A DNA stretch of 34,118 bases from Treponema sp. (GTDB lineage: Bacteria > Spirochaetota > Spirochaetia > Treponematales > Breznakiellaceae), in contig WQXG01000034.1 of the NCBI GenBank assembly GCA_009784975.1, positions 1-34,118 of the forward strand. Direction: 5' to 3'. A program made the translations under genes and the position numbers. A model generated the notes under the pieces. The model saw only the letters and a program-made list of their open reading frames with translations. It ran no database searches and was not told where the DNA came from. Positions within the stretch are counted from its first letter, which is position 1; the number at the start of each line of letters is the position of its first letter. Of this stretch, positions 1-7,148 are shown in pieces.

Positions 1-43
1 GCAAAGAAAAATTGCATACTGCATATATTAAAAGACGGGAATA

Positions 44-64
44 CTGGCAAGCTAAAAATGCCAG
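44..64. terminator. Hairpin after the lipoprotein gene
   Basis: CTGGCA and TGCCAG form a 6-bp stem with a 9-nt loop, 4 bases beyond the stop codon of the leftward lipoprotein gene. There is no U-run after it on the minus strand, so a terminator role is only inferred. Confidence 0.35.
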
Positions 65-67
65 TGC

Positions 68-592
68 CTAAACCACCTTATTAGCTTGTTTGAAAAACGG
101 CAAGTTCAGCGTGGGCAGTACAGTATCGCTGCCGTTACCATCGTAGGTAACTGTGAAAGTTTTTGCGCCTACAATAAACTTTATTTCAAACTCAATCTCG
201 TTTCCGTCTTCGTCTGTTATTGTAACTGCCGCGGTGTATTCACCTTCTTCTAAATCAGGGTTGGGAGTAATTGTAAAACTGCCGCTTTCTCCCGGCGGAA
301 TGCTTTCCAATACATCCGGTTCAATGGTAAATTTATCTTCGTCTTCGCCGGAAAGCGTAATTGTCAGTTCGCCTGTGGGGTAATCGGTGTTATTGGTAAT
401 GGTAACTTCATAAGGCTGCGGTTCTTCGCCCTCTGGCACAGAACCTATTTCCACCCCGGCTTCAAGGTTGGGTATGGACAACTCTATGCTGCCGCCGCCG
501 TTTCCACTATCATACTTGCCCGGAAAAAACGGATTACTGCAGGAAAAAACAAACACAAACGCCAGCACAGTAATTAAAAACTTCTTAAACAT
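68..592 (-). CDS. Surface lipoprotein ending in the first residues of a B-repeat
   Basis: Predicted 174-residue lipoprotein. The N-terminus (MFKKFLITVLAFVFVFSCSN) is a lipoprotein signal peptide with a lipobox ending FSC. A Gly-rich linker follows, then one Ig-like module (about residues 35-140; NNTDYPTGELTITLSG, then SIPPGESGSFTI, then GEYTAAVTIT) like the choice-of-anchor/ASH-like domains of secreted proteins. The last ~28 residues begin FTVTYDGNGSDTV, the usual opening of a Listeria-Bacteroides (Flg_new, InlB B-type) repeat, but the repeat breaks off and the ORF stops. The start at 592 is chosen because the lipoprotein signal begins there and a GGGGG-type ribosome site lies 5-6 bases upstream; the open frame extends to 718 but that part overlaps the promoter. 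Function is unknown; exposure on the outer membrane or in the periplasm is inferred. It may be the shortened remnant of a longer adhesin-like protein. Confidence 0.75.
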   Translation of the reverse strand: MFKKFLITVLAFVFVFSCSNPFFPGKYDSGNGGGSIELSIPNLEAGVEIGSVPEGEEPQPYEVTITNNTDYPTGELTITLSGEDEDKFTIEPDVLESIPPGESGSFTITPNPDLEEGEYTAAVTITDEDGNEIEFEIKFIVGAKTFTVTYDGNGSDTVLPTLNLPFFKQANKVV

Positions 593-665
593 AAAATTCC
601 CCCATTCTTTTTTTACCAACGGCAGACGAAACCCGCCGCGCAAGCCGCCTAAAACTATTGGTTGT

Positions 666-694
666 ATTATATCACGTTTTATGGCTATCTGTAA
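666..694 (-). promoter_or_regulatory. Promoter of the lipoprotein gene
   Basis: On the minus strand TTACAG (or TTTACA one base upstream), a 17-base spacer and a perfect TATAAT lie about 75 bases before the ATG at 592. This implies an untranslated leader of about 65 bases that is rich in GC (GCCGCC/GGCGGC). Confidence 0.55.
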
Positions 695-713
695 AGCGGC
701 AAGGACTGAGATT

Positions 714-905
714 GCCAAGGACTCACGCGGACCGCAAACCGAAGGTTTGAAGGAGATCGCAGAGATCGCAGAGTTTTTATACGAAATCTTTCCTTTATCC
801 CTATAAATATATCGAAGCTATGAGAGATTTATAGGAATTAAAGAAAAGATTTCAAACCACAACTCCGCGTCCTCTGCGTCTCTGCGTCTCCGCGAGAGTC
901 TTAGC
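714..905. repeat. Interspersed palindromic repeat, copy 1
   Basis: An imperfect inverted repeat of about 190 bp. The outer arms carry GACTC-CGCGGA and GCAGAG units on the left and CTCTGCG and CGCGAGAGTC units on the right. The inner arms (783-818 and 819-853) pair as GAAATCTTT..CTTTA..TCC.TATAAAT with its complement. The core CTATAAATATATCGAAGC (801-818) recurs with one mismatch at 15618-15635 inside the second copy. It contains no convincing gene. Confidence 0.7.
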
Positions 906-918
906 ACATTCGTCCTGA

Positions 919-1014
919 TTAACTATCTGTTCTTTCTTTTATATTTTGAATTTGAAGAATAAGACCTATAGTACCGCTTGTAATTAAAACAATTCCTAAA
1001 ATTAACCAAATCAT
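919..1014 (-). CDS. 31-residue single-span membrane protein
   Basis: A tiny ORF of 31 residues starting MIWLILGIVLITSGTIGLIL and ending QIQNIKERTDS. Residues 2-20 form one hydrophobic membrane span, followed by a charged tail. The ATG is preceded by GAGGTG at a 6-base spacing, a good ribosome site. Its ATG overlaps the TGA of the 40-residue ORF upstream (ATGA), the usual mark of translational coupling. No family is recognised. Size and composition recall small membrane regulators, toxin peptides or energy-complex accessory peptides, but none of these can be chosen from sequence alone. Confidence 0.6.
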   Translation of the reverse strand: MIWLILGIVLITSGTIGLILQIQNIKERTDS

Positions 1015-1133
1015 TTAAACACCTCTTTTATCAACCAAACTATACCTTGAATAATTGCTATTAAACCTGCAAAGATTGTAATGATCTGAATAAGGCACCC
1101 AACATAATCTTTACCCCTAAGCCTTCGACCCAT
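1011..1133 (-). CDS. 40-residue single-span membrane protein, coupled to the next ORF
   Basis: A 40-residue ORF with a basic start (MGRRLRGKDY), one membrane span (about residues 11-35, VGCLIQIITIFAGLIAIIQG then IVWLI) and a KEVFK tail. The TGA stop overlaps the ATG of the 31-residue ORF. No Shine-Dalgarno precedes the ATG at 1133 or the alternative in-frame ATG at 1139, but a TTGACA-17-TACTCT promoter ends at 1140, which would place transcription start at or next to the ATG; a leaderless mRNA is therefore inferred. No homologous family is recognised. Together with the downstream ORF it makes a two-gene cassette bordered by repeats on both sides. Confidence 0.55.
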   Translation of the reverse strand: MGRRLRGKDYVGCLIQIITIFAGLIAIIQGIVWLIKEVFK

Positions 1134-1139
1134 ATACAT

Positions 1140-1168
1140 AGAGTATCGGCAGACTAACAGATTGTCAA
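1140..1168 (-). promoter_or_regulatory. Promoter of the tiny membrane-protein pair
   Basis: On the minus strand a perfect TTGACA (1168-1163), a 17-base spacer and TACTCT (1145-1140). Initiation 6-7 bases downstream falls at about 1133, the ATG of the 40-residue ORF. Confidence 0.55.
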
Positions 1169-1206
1169 CAGTATATCTTACCTTTCCCCCCCCCTCTTCC
1201 CCTTCT

Positions 1207-1312
1207 TCCTCTGCGTCCTCTGCGCCTCAGCGTCTCTGCGAGAGTCCTAGCTCTTCTTCCTCCGTGCCTCCGTGCCCTTGTGCCTTTGTGTGAGTCTTAG
1301 CAACTCTCAGCA
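1207..1312. repeat. Partial GC-rich repeat tract
   Basis: Contains CTCTGCGTCCTCTGCGCCTC and CTGCGAGAGTC, the same units as one arm of the repeats at 714-905 and 15458-15713, followed by a degenerate stretch (CTCCGTGCCTCCGTGCCC, TGCCTTTGTGTGAGTC). It looks like one arm without its inverted partner, and it abuts the stop codon of the barrel-protein gene. Confidence 0.6.
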
Positions 1313-1314
1313 CA

Positions 1315-1860
1315 TTAAAACCGAACCCCGGTCGCCACAGTTGCACCTAACATATACGGGTACCCGCCGCGGATGGACGGTTCTATATACCATCTGTTAA
1401 AAAGAACAAAACGCCAGCCGATACTTAGACCCGCGCTGATCATGCCGGAAGTTGCAGGAAGGGAAAAAGTGCCTGTTCTGTTATAAAGAGAGGGGCCGCC
1501 CATCAACTGGACAAAGGGACCGTGATATCCTGCCCTAAAAAAATAAAATCTTAGCAATAAATTTAATTCTATAGTATCAATATTATCTTCGTTTATAAAA
1601 TACCACGCCGCTTTAAAACCAATAGATGTTCTTTTTCCGTACCCCAAAGCAAAACTGCCGCCAAAAGCATACCCCGCCTGACTGTACATGGCAGCATCAC
1701 CGCCAAAACCAACCCAAAAATCCCCCCGCCGCAGCTCATTAACAGGCTCCGCTTCCCATTCCAATTCCTGCGACATTTCCAATTCCTCATCTGCAAAAAC
1801 CGCAGCAACAAGCAAGAACAGGATAACAGCAAGTAAATTCTTACTAAAAAATCTCGGCAT
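1315..1860 (-). CDS. Small outer-membrane beta-barrel protein
   Basis: 181 residues with a cleavable signal peptide (KNLLAVILFLLVAAVFA, then DEE). An acidic linker follows, then alternating amphipathic strands rich in Gly and aromatics (DFWVGFGGDAAMYSQAGYAF, SFALGYGKRTSIGFKAAWYF, PFVQLMGGPSLY, IEPSIRGGYPYMLGA) ending TGVRF with the terminal Phe typical of outer-membrane barrels. About 8 strands are likely. The closing region (IGWRF..WYIEPSI.GGY, GVRF) resembles the protein at 5211-5798, so the two are probably distant paralogues. GAGG lies 9 bases before the ATG. Substrate or role is unknown. Confidence 0.75.
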   Translation of the reverse strand: MPRFFSKNLLAVILFLLVAAVFADEELEMSQELEWEAEPVNELRRGDFWVGFGGDAAMYSQAGYAFGGSFALGYGKRTSIGFKAAWYFINEDNIDTIELNLLLRFYFFRAGYHGPFVQLMGGPSLYNRTGTFSLPATSGMISAGLSIGWRFVLFNRWYIEPSIRGGYPYMLGATVATGVRF

Positions 1861-1870
1861 TATTAAAACC

Positions 1871-3283
1871 TCAAGGTATTATAAATATTTGCCCGGGAAA
1901 TATCAAATCCTGATTTGCTATATTATTAGCGGCAAAAATTCTTGGCCACTGCATATGATCGCCGTAGTATTGATACGCTATCCTGCCCAGCGTTTCCCCC
2001 GCGCGGACAGTGTGTGTTCTTCTGGAAACAGCCTGCACCGCAGGGCGTACCGCAGGGATAACGGGGATTTCTATCGCGGGAGCTGCAATGTCGGCTGTTT
2101 TTTCTATTCTAAAGGAAGATGCGGAAGAGAAAGAAGATTCACCTTCGTAAAGACTGGAAAAAACAGGTTTTACGCGCCAGAACCATGTTCCATGTTCAAG
2201 CACAGAAAGAATTAATGAAACACCGTTTGATTCCCGCGTAATTGCCGGAGAAGAAAAATCAGATGTGTTATTTATTTCTATTGTATATCTTGACGCGCCT
2301 TCCGTCTCTGTCCACTGAAATCGCACCTGAGGCAAAGTATCGTAATAGCGGAAAACGCTCCCCGTTACAGGGCTTACAAGGGCGGTTGTGTAAGAATCCA
2401 CAATAGAGAATTGTCCTCTGTTTAAAATTGTATTTTCAAAGTATAGTCTCCAGAACCAGCGGCCTTGCGGCAAAGAAACATTCGCGCCGTCATTTAATCT
2501 GTTTATTGTGCGGCTAACGCTTGTAAAACCTGAGTCGCCTGAAATTTCAAGGCGGAGAAGTTCATTATCTTCCAGATTGATTCTGTTCCATAAAAAGTTT
2601 ATTTCCAAAGGAGTTTGCCTGTTATTCAGATAACGGGCGTTTGAAACAGGGCGGGTTACAACAGCCGCAGGCACAATACGTTCTGTTCCCTGCGTATCAA
2701 GCGCTATCATTGCGCCCTGGGAAATTTCTCGCACTTGCCCTTCCTGAATAAATTCGGCAGTTCCTTCGCTTACCTGGACAGCGATGCCTTCATCTCCTAC
2801 TTCCGCATTAAGCACTGTTCCGGATGATGCCTGAACCTGACTGCCCATAAGATCCAGCATTATGCCCGGGCTTTCAGGACCGCTTGTAACGCTGAGGTTT
2901 CCTTCCCTTAATTCTACAAGAAAACTGCCCATCCCTCCCATGGATTGCTGAATGCGGATTAAAGTATTTTCGTTTAAAAATATTTCATTGTTTTCGATAT
3001 CGATATTTGTAGAAGAAAGTTCAGCAGCGCGGATTAAATCGCCGGGGTAAACGGGAGAATCTACGAATATTCTGTCCCATGCTACGCGATCTGCATGACG
3101 GCGCTGAATTATATTGTTTCTTACTACGATAATACCTGCAGGTTCCATGTCACGCGCGTCAAATGTGCGCATAATATCCTTGCGGAACAGAAATACGCCG
3201 ACGCATGCTGTAAAAATAAAAAGGAGCAGAACAATAACATCGATAAATCGCAGCTTGTAGCTAAGACCGGGCTTATCGCTCAT
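1871..3283 (-). CDS. FecR-domain and LysM protein, membrane anchored
   Basis: 470 residues. One membrane anchor near the N-terminus (FIDVIVLLLFIFTACVGVFLF, about residues 13-33) places the rest in the periplasm. Residues ~60-200 fit a FecR domain (YPGDLIRAAELSSTNIDI, LRIQQ-type strands, LREGNLSVTSG). Residues ~210-390 hold two similar Ig/fibronectin-like modules (NFLWNRINLEDNELLRLEIS..GRWFWRLYF and RFQWTETEGASRYTIEI..GTWFWRVKP). The C-terminal 47 residues form a LysM peptidoglycan-binding motif (THTVRAGETLGRIAYQYYGD..IFPGQIFIIP). It starts one base after the stop of the cyclase gene, so the two are co-transcribed. It probably tethers peptidoglycan in the periplasm; a link to cyclase signalling is inferred from position only. 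The promoter of the next gene lies inside its last codons. Confidence 0.8.
   Translation of the reverse strand: MSDKPGLSYKLRFIDVIVLLLFIFTACVGVFLFRKDIMRTFDARDMEPAGIIVVRNNIIQRRHADRVAWDRIFVDSPVYPGDLIRAAELSSTNIDIENNEIFLNENTLIRIQQSMGGMGSFLVELREGNLSVTSGPESPGIMLDLMGSQVQASSGTVLNAEVGDEGIAVQVSEGTAEFIQEGQVREISQGAMIALDTQGTERIVPAAVVTRPVSNARYLNNRQTPLEINFLWNRINLEDNELLRLEISGDSGFTSVSRTINRLNDGANVSLPQGRWFWRLYFENTILNRGQFSIVDSYTTALVSPVTGSVFRYYDTLPQVRFQWTETEGASRYTIEINNTSDFSSPAITRESNGVSLILSVLEHGTWFWRVKPVFSSLYEGESSFSSASSFRIEKTADIAAPAIEIPVIPAVRPAVQAVSRRTHTVRAGETLGRIAYQYYGDHMQWPRIFAANNIANQDLIFPGQIFIIP
1878..1906 (-). promoter_or_regulatory. Promoter of the 1315-1860 barrel gene
   Basis: TTGATA, a 17-base spacer containing TTTCCCGGG, and a perfect TATAAT on the minus strand, embedded in the last LysM codons of the upstream gene. 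Its -35/spacer sequence resembles the promoter at 5818-5846 of the other barrel gene. Confidence 0.55.
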
Positions 3284-5152
3284 CTAGATACCCTTTTTGC
3301 CGATTAGTTTATATTTAACATCAGGAGAATTGGGATCTATAACCAGATTCGGCGGCGGTTTTATGCCTAACATTTTGCGAAGCCGTGAAAGCGATGCGGG
3401 TCCTTTTGTACTTTTTGCGTAATTGATAACCGCAAAAACACGCACCTTTTTTTCTTTTCCTTTAACTTTCACAGAGGGCATTTCTACTGTGATAAATTTT
3501 TTCCTTACAAGCCGCCAAGTATCTTCGCCGATTAGAATATCAACACCGAATGCTTTATTAAGAGATTCTATGCGGGAAGCAAGATTTACAGGATCTCCTA
3601 TTACCGTATATTCCATTCTGACATCGGAGCCGAGCTGTCCTGCCGTAACAATTCCTGTGTTAATGCCGCAGCCGAACTGAATGCGCGGATTGGCAGGATC
3701 ATTTTTTCTGCGTCCCTGATTCAGGCGGTAAAGAGCTTTGCGCATCATAAGAGCCGCGGAAATACAATCGCATGCGTCTTTTTTAACGCTGCCCGAAGTA
3801 TAGGCAGTTCCCCAGTGCGCCATGAGCGCGTCGCCGATAAATTTATCTACAACGCCGCCTGTTCTTTCTACACAGTCAACCATGCTGGAAAAATAAACAT
3901 TGAGCCAGTAAACGATTTTATCTGAAGCCTCGTCCCCGAATGTATTTGTAAAGTTTTCTGATATCGATGTAAAGTTGCGGATATCCGAGAAAAATATAGT
4001 CGCGTGTTTTGGGAAACCGCCGGGTTTAATTTCGCCGCGCATGGCGCGCACCGCAATATCACGGTTGGTAAATCTTCCAAAAATATTAAGAGCGCTGCAC
4101 ATCCTCTGGAAACTGTCGGTTAAAACGCCTATTTCATCTTTGCTTTTTGGAGTTAGCTGTAAATCAAATTTACCGCTTTCTATGTCCTGCGCCGCGCTTG
4201 CAAGAATTCTTAAGGGTATGGAAATACTTTTTGCAAAGAACCAGATAAAAATAATGGAAATACTAAGGACTGTGATTGTAAGATATATATTGCGCCGCGT
4301 TGTGGCATTGATGCCTTCAAAAACCTTGTCGTATTCAACGCTTGTAATTACAATGGAGCCTGCAATATCCAGTTTGGTAAAAGCGCCGAAATAACGGATA
4401 CCTTCTTCGTCTGTGTACAATGTCTGTGATTCACGTTCCAGCCTGTTCCATACATACCTGGTAAAATTACGATCGGAAACATTTACACCATCACGCACCA
4501 TATCAAAGTCGGCATGAATTAAAATATCGCCGGCATCATTTAACAGATAGGACTGATTCACCCCGTAACAAAAAACATTTATAAGTTCTGCAGGGTCAAA
4601 TAAAACCCCGGCTCCTCCGTTCTGCCAGGGAAAAAACAATGCCAAAAGCGGAGCGCCGAAATGCCGGGCGGCATTTAACAAAACAGTCTCGCCAGCCATT
4701 GCTCTTCTTAACGCCACAGTTTCACCGGCACGGTACGAATCCGCCAAAGCCGGATCCAGGCTTCGGGTTTCAAAAAAATCCCTGTTTACCAAAATTTCAG
4801 AACCGGCGCCGGAGGTAAAAAAGACACAAGCTGTCTTTGGGTTGCGTTCAAAGTAAAAACCGGCAGAATCGCGCGCGATAAAACTGCCCTGCCCTGCCGA
4901 TGTAATAGTTCTTATTAGAATTAACGAATTGGAATGGATGTATTCAAAAGCCGCATCTGCCGCAATAGCCGTTCTGCGGTTGGTTTCAAAGTTCTCGGTT
5001 TCTGCCAGAATCTGCAGGTCTGCGCGAACCAGCAATGACACAAGGGCAATAATCAAGCCAAGTGACACGAGTACGATAAAAGTAATAATTGTAATTAACT
5101 TTGCGCCGATAGAAAACCGGACTTTCATTAAACCGCTGGCTTCCTGCCGCAT
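3284..5152 (-). CDS. Membrane class III adenylate cyclase with HAMP domain
   Basis: 622 residues. Architecture: membrane span ~17-42; extracytoplasmic sensor ~43-290 with Cache-like features (LLNDAGDILIHADFD, YFGAFTKLDIAGSIVITSVE); second span ~291-308; HAMP ~309-360; class III nucleotidyl cyclase domain ~380-590. Catalytic residues are visible: metal-binding Asp in FFSDIRNFT (D390) and in DKFIGDALMAHWG (D441), the adenine-type Lys of DKFIGD, the Asp of YTVIGDPVNLASR, and the Asn/Arg pair of NLASR. The Lys/Asp pair favours ATP and cAMP over GTP. AGAGGTGG lies just before the ATG at 5152; an alternative start at 5128 (MKVRFSIGAK) is possible. It probably senses a periplasmic ligand and makes cAMP at the inner membrane. 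It leads a two-gene unit with the FecR-LysM protein. Confidence 0.88.
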   Translation of the reverse strand: MRQEASGLMKVRFSIGAKLITIITFIVLVSLGLIIALVSLLVRADLQILAETENFETNRRTAIAADAAFEYIHSNSLILIRTITSAGQGSFIARDSAGFYFERNPKTACVFFTSGAGSEILVNRDFFETRSLDPALADSYRAGETVALRRAMAGETVLLNAARHFGAPLLALFFPWQNGGAGVLFDPAELINVFCYGVNQSYLLNDAGDILIHADFDMVRDGVNVSDRNFTRYVWNRLERESQTLYTDEEGIRYFGAFTKLDIAGSIVITSVEYDKVFEGINATTRRNIYLTITVLSISIIFIWFFAKSISIPLRILASAAQDIESGKFDLQLTPKSKDEIGVLTDSFQRMCSALNIFGRFTNRDIAVRAMRGEIKPGGFPKHATIFFSDIRNFTSISENFTNTFGDEASDKIVYWLNVYFSSMVDCVERTGGVVDKFIGDALMAHWGTAYTSGSVKKDACDCISAALMMRKALYRLNQGRRKNDPANPRIQFGCGINTGIVTAGQLGSDVRMEYTVIGDPVNLASRIESLNKAFGVDILIGEDTWRLVRKKFITVEMPSVKVKGKEKKVRVFAVINYAKSTKGPASLSRLRKMLGIKPPPNLVIDPNSPDVKYKLIGKKGI

Positions 5153-5180
5153 AAACCACCTCTAACCTTGTTTATACGGC

Positions 5181-5189
5181 ATTATAACA
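5181..5189 (-). promoter_or_regulatory. Extended -10 promoter of the cyclase gene
   Basis: The minus strand reads TGTTATAAT, an extended -10 (TGn) joined to a perfect TATAAT, about 30 bases before the cyclase ATG. The -35 region (TTCTCA at 17 bases) is poor, as expected for extended -10 promoters. Confidence 0.45.
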
Positions 5190-5210
5190 TATATTTTTAA
5201 TTATGAGAAG

Positions 5211-5798
5211 CTAAAACCTGACGCCTAGACAAATACTTGCGTTAAATCCGCCTACAAGATAGTTTCTTGCAATCCATTCGAAAAGGCCATCAGCAAAGTC
5301 TTCAACCTGAGGATTTCCCAGTCCGAACGGAGCTGTATAACCAATAGACGGTTCCAGTATAAATCCTTTGCCTCTGCCGAAATGTAATCTCCAGCCGACT
5401 TTCGCGCCGACAGTAAGATAATGATTCCATGTGTCATTAAACATGGTTAAATTTGAGTATCCAACCATTCCATCAAGAAAAAACACGTTTCCTGCAGGGT
5501 AAAAGCGGAAATGCGCTTCTCCCCCCAAAGATAAAATATCATAAAGCTGCATATATCTGAATCTGGCTGCAATACTCATACGCTCCGCTATCTGGAATTC
5601 ATATTGAAGGGACGTAAATAATATAAAACCGCCCTCCTCGTAAATATCAACAATACTCCATATAGCAAGCGACAACATTGCCTGCAACGCGTCAATAGTG
5701 ATTGTATGACGACCAATCGGTTCAGTAACTTCATTCGCAAAAACGGTACCGAACACGAGCGAAAGAATTACAATAGCCAAAATTAATTTTTTAGTCAT
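5211..5798 (-). CDS. Outer-membrane beta-barrel protein
   Basis: 195 residues from the ATG at 5798, where AGGAG sits 5-6 bases upstream; the open frame runs to 5846 but that part overlaps the promoter. Signal peptide MTKKLILAIVILSLVFGTVFA then NEV. The mature part shows alternating strands (FILFTSLQYEFQIAERMSIA, FRYMQLYDILSLGGEAHFRF, VFFLDGMVGYSN, LTVGAKVGWRLHFG, FILEPSIGYTAPFGLG) and ends SICLGVRF, with the terminal Phe recognised by BAM. This fits a family of small barrels expanded in treponemes. Similarity to the 1315-1860 protein in the last strands (GWR...F.LEPSI.GY..G, GVRF) suggests paralogy. Function unknown. Confidence 0.75.
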   Translation of the reverse strand: MTKKLILAIVILSLVFGTVFANEVTEPIGRHTITIDALQAMLSLAIWSIVDIYEEGGFILFTSLQYEFQIAERMSIAARFRYMQLYDILSLGGEAHFRFYPAGNVFFLDGMVGYSNLTMFNDTWNHYLTVGAKVGWRLHFGRGKGFILEPSIGYTAPFGLGNPQVEDFADGLFEWIARNYLVGGFNASICLGVRF

Positions 5799-5817
5799 TT
5801 TTATCTCCTGTAAGACT

Positions 5818-5846
5818 AATATATAACAAACCCGGGAAATATTCAA
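5818..5846 (-). promoter_or_regulatory. Promoter of the 5211-5798 barrel gene
   Basis: TTGAAT, a 17-base spacer and TATATT on the minus strand, with transcription expected at about 5811, 13 bases before the ATG. The spacer begins ATTTCCCGGG, shared with the promoter of the other barrel gene. Confidence 0.6.
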
Positions 5847-5861
5847 CTTTTATTTTACAAA

Positions 5862-6260
5862 TTAGTAAAGATTAATAAGCTGTCTGTATGCCTGTTCCGC
5901 CAGCCCAAAACCGGCATTTTTTGTAAAGGATTTGGCATATTCATCATAAAGCATATCTTCGTACATTTTTCCGGCAAAACCGTCATCTATAAGCCCGGAT
6001 TTCTGCACTGTATTTCTCATACTGGTTAAAAGGTTTTTTACAAGGAAAGTTTCCAGTTCAAGGCAAAGTTCATAAAGCCTGTCGTTTTTATCAATTCCGC
6101 CGGTATTTCTGGCTGTAATTTTGCCGCTATTATTTGTCCTTTCCAGCAAATCCCGGAAATTTTCCGGGGTACGGAAACTGCGCGCAGAAGTAAGATTATC
6201 CCGCAAAGTGTCAGACTGTAATCTTAAATCCTGATAAATCCCAAATCCCCCAATTTCCAT
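5862..6260 (-). CDS. flgJ: Rod-binding protein FlgJ-like (no muramidase domain)
   Basis: 132 residues. The C-terminal half matches the rod-binding domain of FlgJ (PF10135): LYELCLELETFLVKNLLTSM, then IDDGFAGKMYEDMLYDEYAK, then AGFGLAEQAYRQL. Known role: scaffold for assembly of the flagellar rod in the periplasm. As in other spirochaetes, there is no C-terminal peptidoglycan hydrolase domain as in enterobacterial FlgJ, so another enzyme must open the wall. Start chosen at 6260 (MEIGGFG), where GAGGGG precedes the ATG by 5 bases; the in-frame ATG at 6281 sits in a heptamer repeat without a ribosome site. It follows flgG in the same direction after a 67-base gap that is mostly repeat. Confidence 0.85.
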   Translation of the reverse strand: MEIGGFGIYQDLRLQSDTLRDNLTSARSFRTPENFRDLLERTNNSGKITARNTGGIDKNDRLYELCLELETFLVKNLLTSMRNTVQKSGLIDDGFAGKMYEDMLYDEYAKSFTKNAGFGLAEQAYRQLINLY

Positions 6261-6283
6261 AAACCCCTCTTCGTTAATCATTC

Positions 6284-6325
6284 ATTGCCCATTGCTCATT
6301 GCTCATTGCTCATTGCTCTTTGCTC
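6284..6325. repeat. Heptanucleotide tandem repeat between flgG and flgJ
   Basis: Six consecutive 7-mers on the plus strand: ATTGCCC, four exact ATTGCTC, then TTTGCTC. It fills most of the gap between the flgG stop and the flgJ ribosome site. The same 7-base periodicity, with related units, occurs at the start of flhB (27294-27372). Confidence 0.85.
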
Positions 6326-6327
6326 CC

Positions 6328-7128
6328 CTATCTCTTCAGCGTAGTTGCCGTTCCAAGCATATTGTCGCTGGTCTGAATTGACCGGGAATTAAATTCATAA
6401 GCGCGCTGCGCAATGATAAGGTTGACCATTTCCTGCACAACAGCGACATTCGACATTTCAAGGAATCTGTGACGAAGAGTACCCATGCCTTCATAACCGG
6501 GAATACCGGGAATCGCGTCTCCGGAAGCCTGGTTTGTCTTGAATAAATTTTCACCTATAGCGGTAAGACCTACCGGGTTCGGAAAACGGTACAGTTCCAG
6601 TCTGCCGACATCAATTTCTACTTCTTCGCCGTCACGGGGAACTTTTACGCTTACCCTGCCATCCTGTGTTATGTTGATTGATTCCGGCAGAAATAATTCC
6701 GGCATTACAATATCCGGTATAACCCAGTAACCGTTGCTTGTAACAAGGCGGCCGTCTGAATCAACTTTAAAATTACCGTTGCGCGTATATGCCATGGAGC
6801 CGTCGTACATCTGGATTCTGAAAAAACCTTCCCCTGTAATCGCAAGGTCTGTGGGAACATCTGTCTGCTGCAATGCGCCTTGAGAAAAAACCCTCTGAGT
6901 ATCTGCAAGCCTAACACCATGGCCCATCTGAATACCTACAGGAACAACCGTATCTTCTGTAGCGGGAGTGCCCGCTGTTCTGATTGTCTGATATAAAAGA
7001 TCTTCAAAACCGGCGCGTTGCTTTTTATAACCGTGAGTATTCACGTTGGAAAGATTATTTGAAATTGTATCGATATTGGCTTGCTGTCCAATCATTCCGG
7101 AAGCGCCTGTCCATAAACTCCTGACCAT
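6328..7128 (-). CDS. flgG: Flagellar distal rod protein FlgG
   Basis: 266 residues, close to the usual 260. N-terminal flagellar rod motif MVRSLWTGASGMIGQQANID and SNNLSNVNTHGYKK; central FlgE/F/G domain (LAITGEGFFRI, YTRNGNFKVDSDGRLVTSNG); C-terminal VAVVQEMVNLIIAQRAYEFN then TSDNMLGTATTLKR, the helix that pairs with the N-terminus in the assembled rod. An exact AGGAG ribosome site precedes the ATG. The protein is exported through the type III gate encoded at 24-30 kb and forms the distal rod. It is 20 bases downstream of flgF in the same unit. Confidence 0.95.
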   Translation of the reverse strand: MVRSLWTGASGMIGQQANIDTISNNLSNVNTHGYKKQRAGFEDLLYQTIRTAGTPATEDTVVPVGIQMGHGVRLADTQRVFSQGALQQTDVPTDLAITGEGFFRIQMYDGSMAYTRNGNFKVDSDGRLVTSNGYWVIPDIVMPELFLPESINITQDGRVSVKVPRDGEEVEIDVGRLELYRFPNPVGLTAIGENLFKTNQASGDAIPGIPGYEGMGTLRHRFLEMSNVAVVQEMVNLIIAQRAYEFNSRSIQTSDNMLGTATTLKR

Positions 7129-7148
7129 GTTTTTCTCCTATATTATTC

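Noticed and set aside
3834..3841. GCCGATAA in coding DNA (also at about 8088-8096)
   Set aside because: These copies of the sigma-28 -10 octamer are inside the cyclase and GGDEF genes and encode ordinary residues. They show that the octamer can arise by chance and lower confidence in the flgF box.
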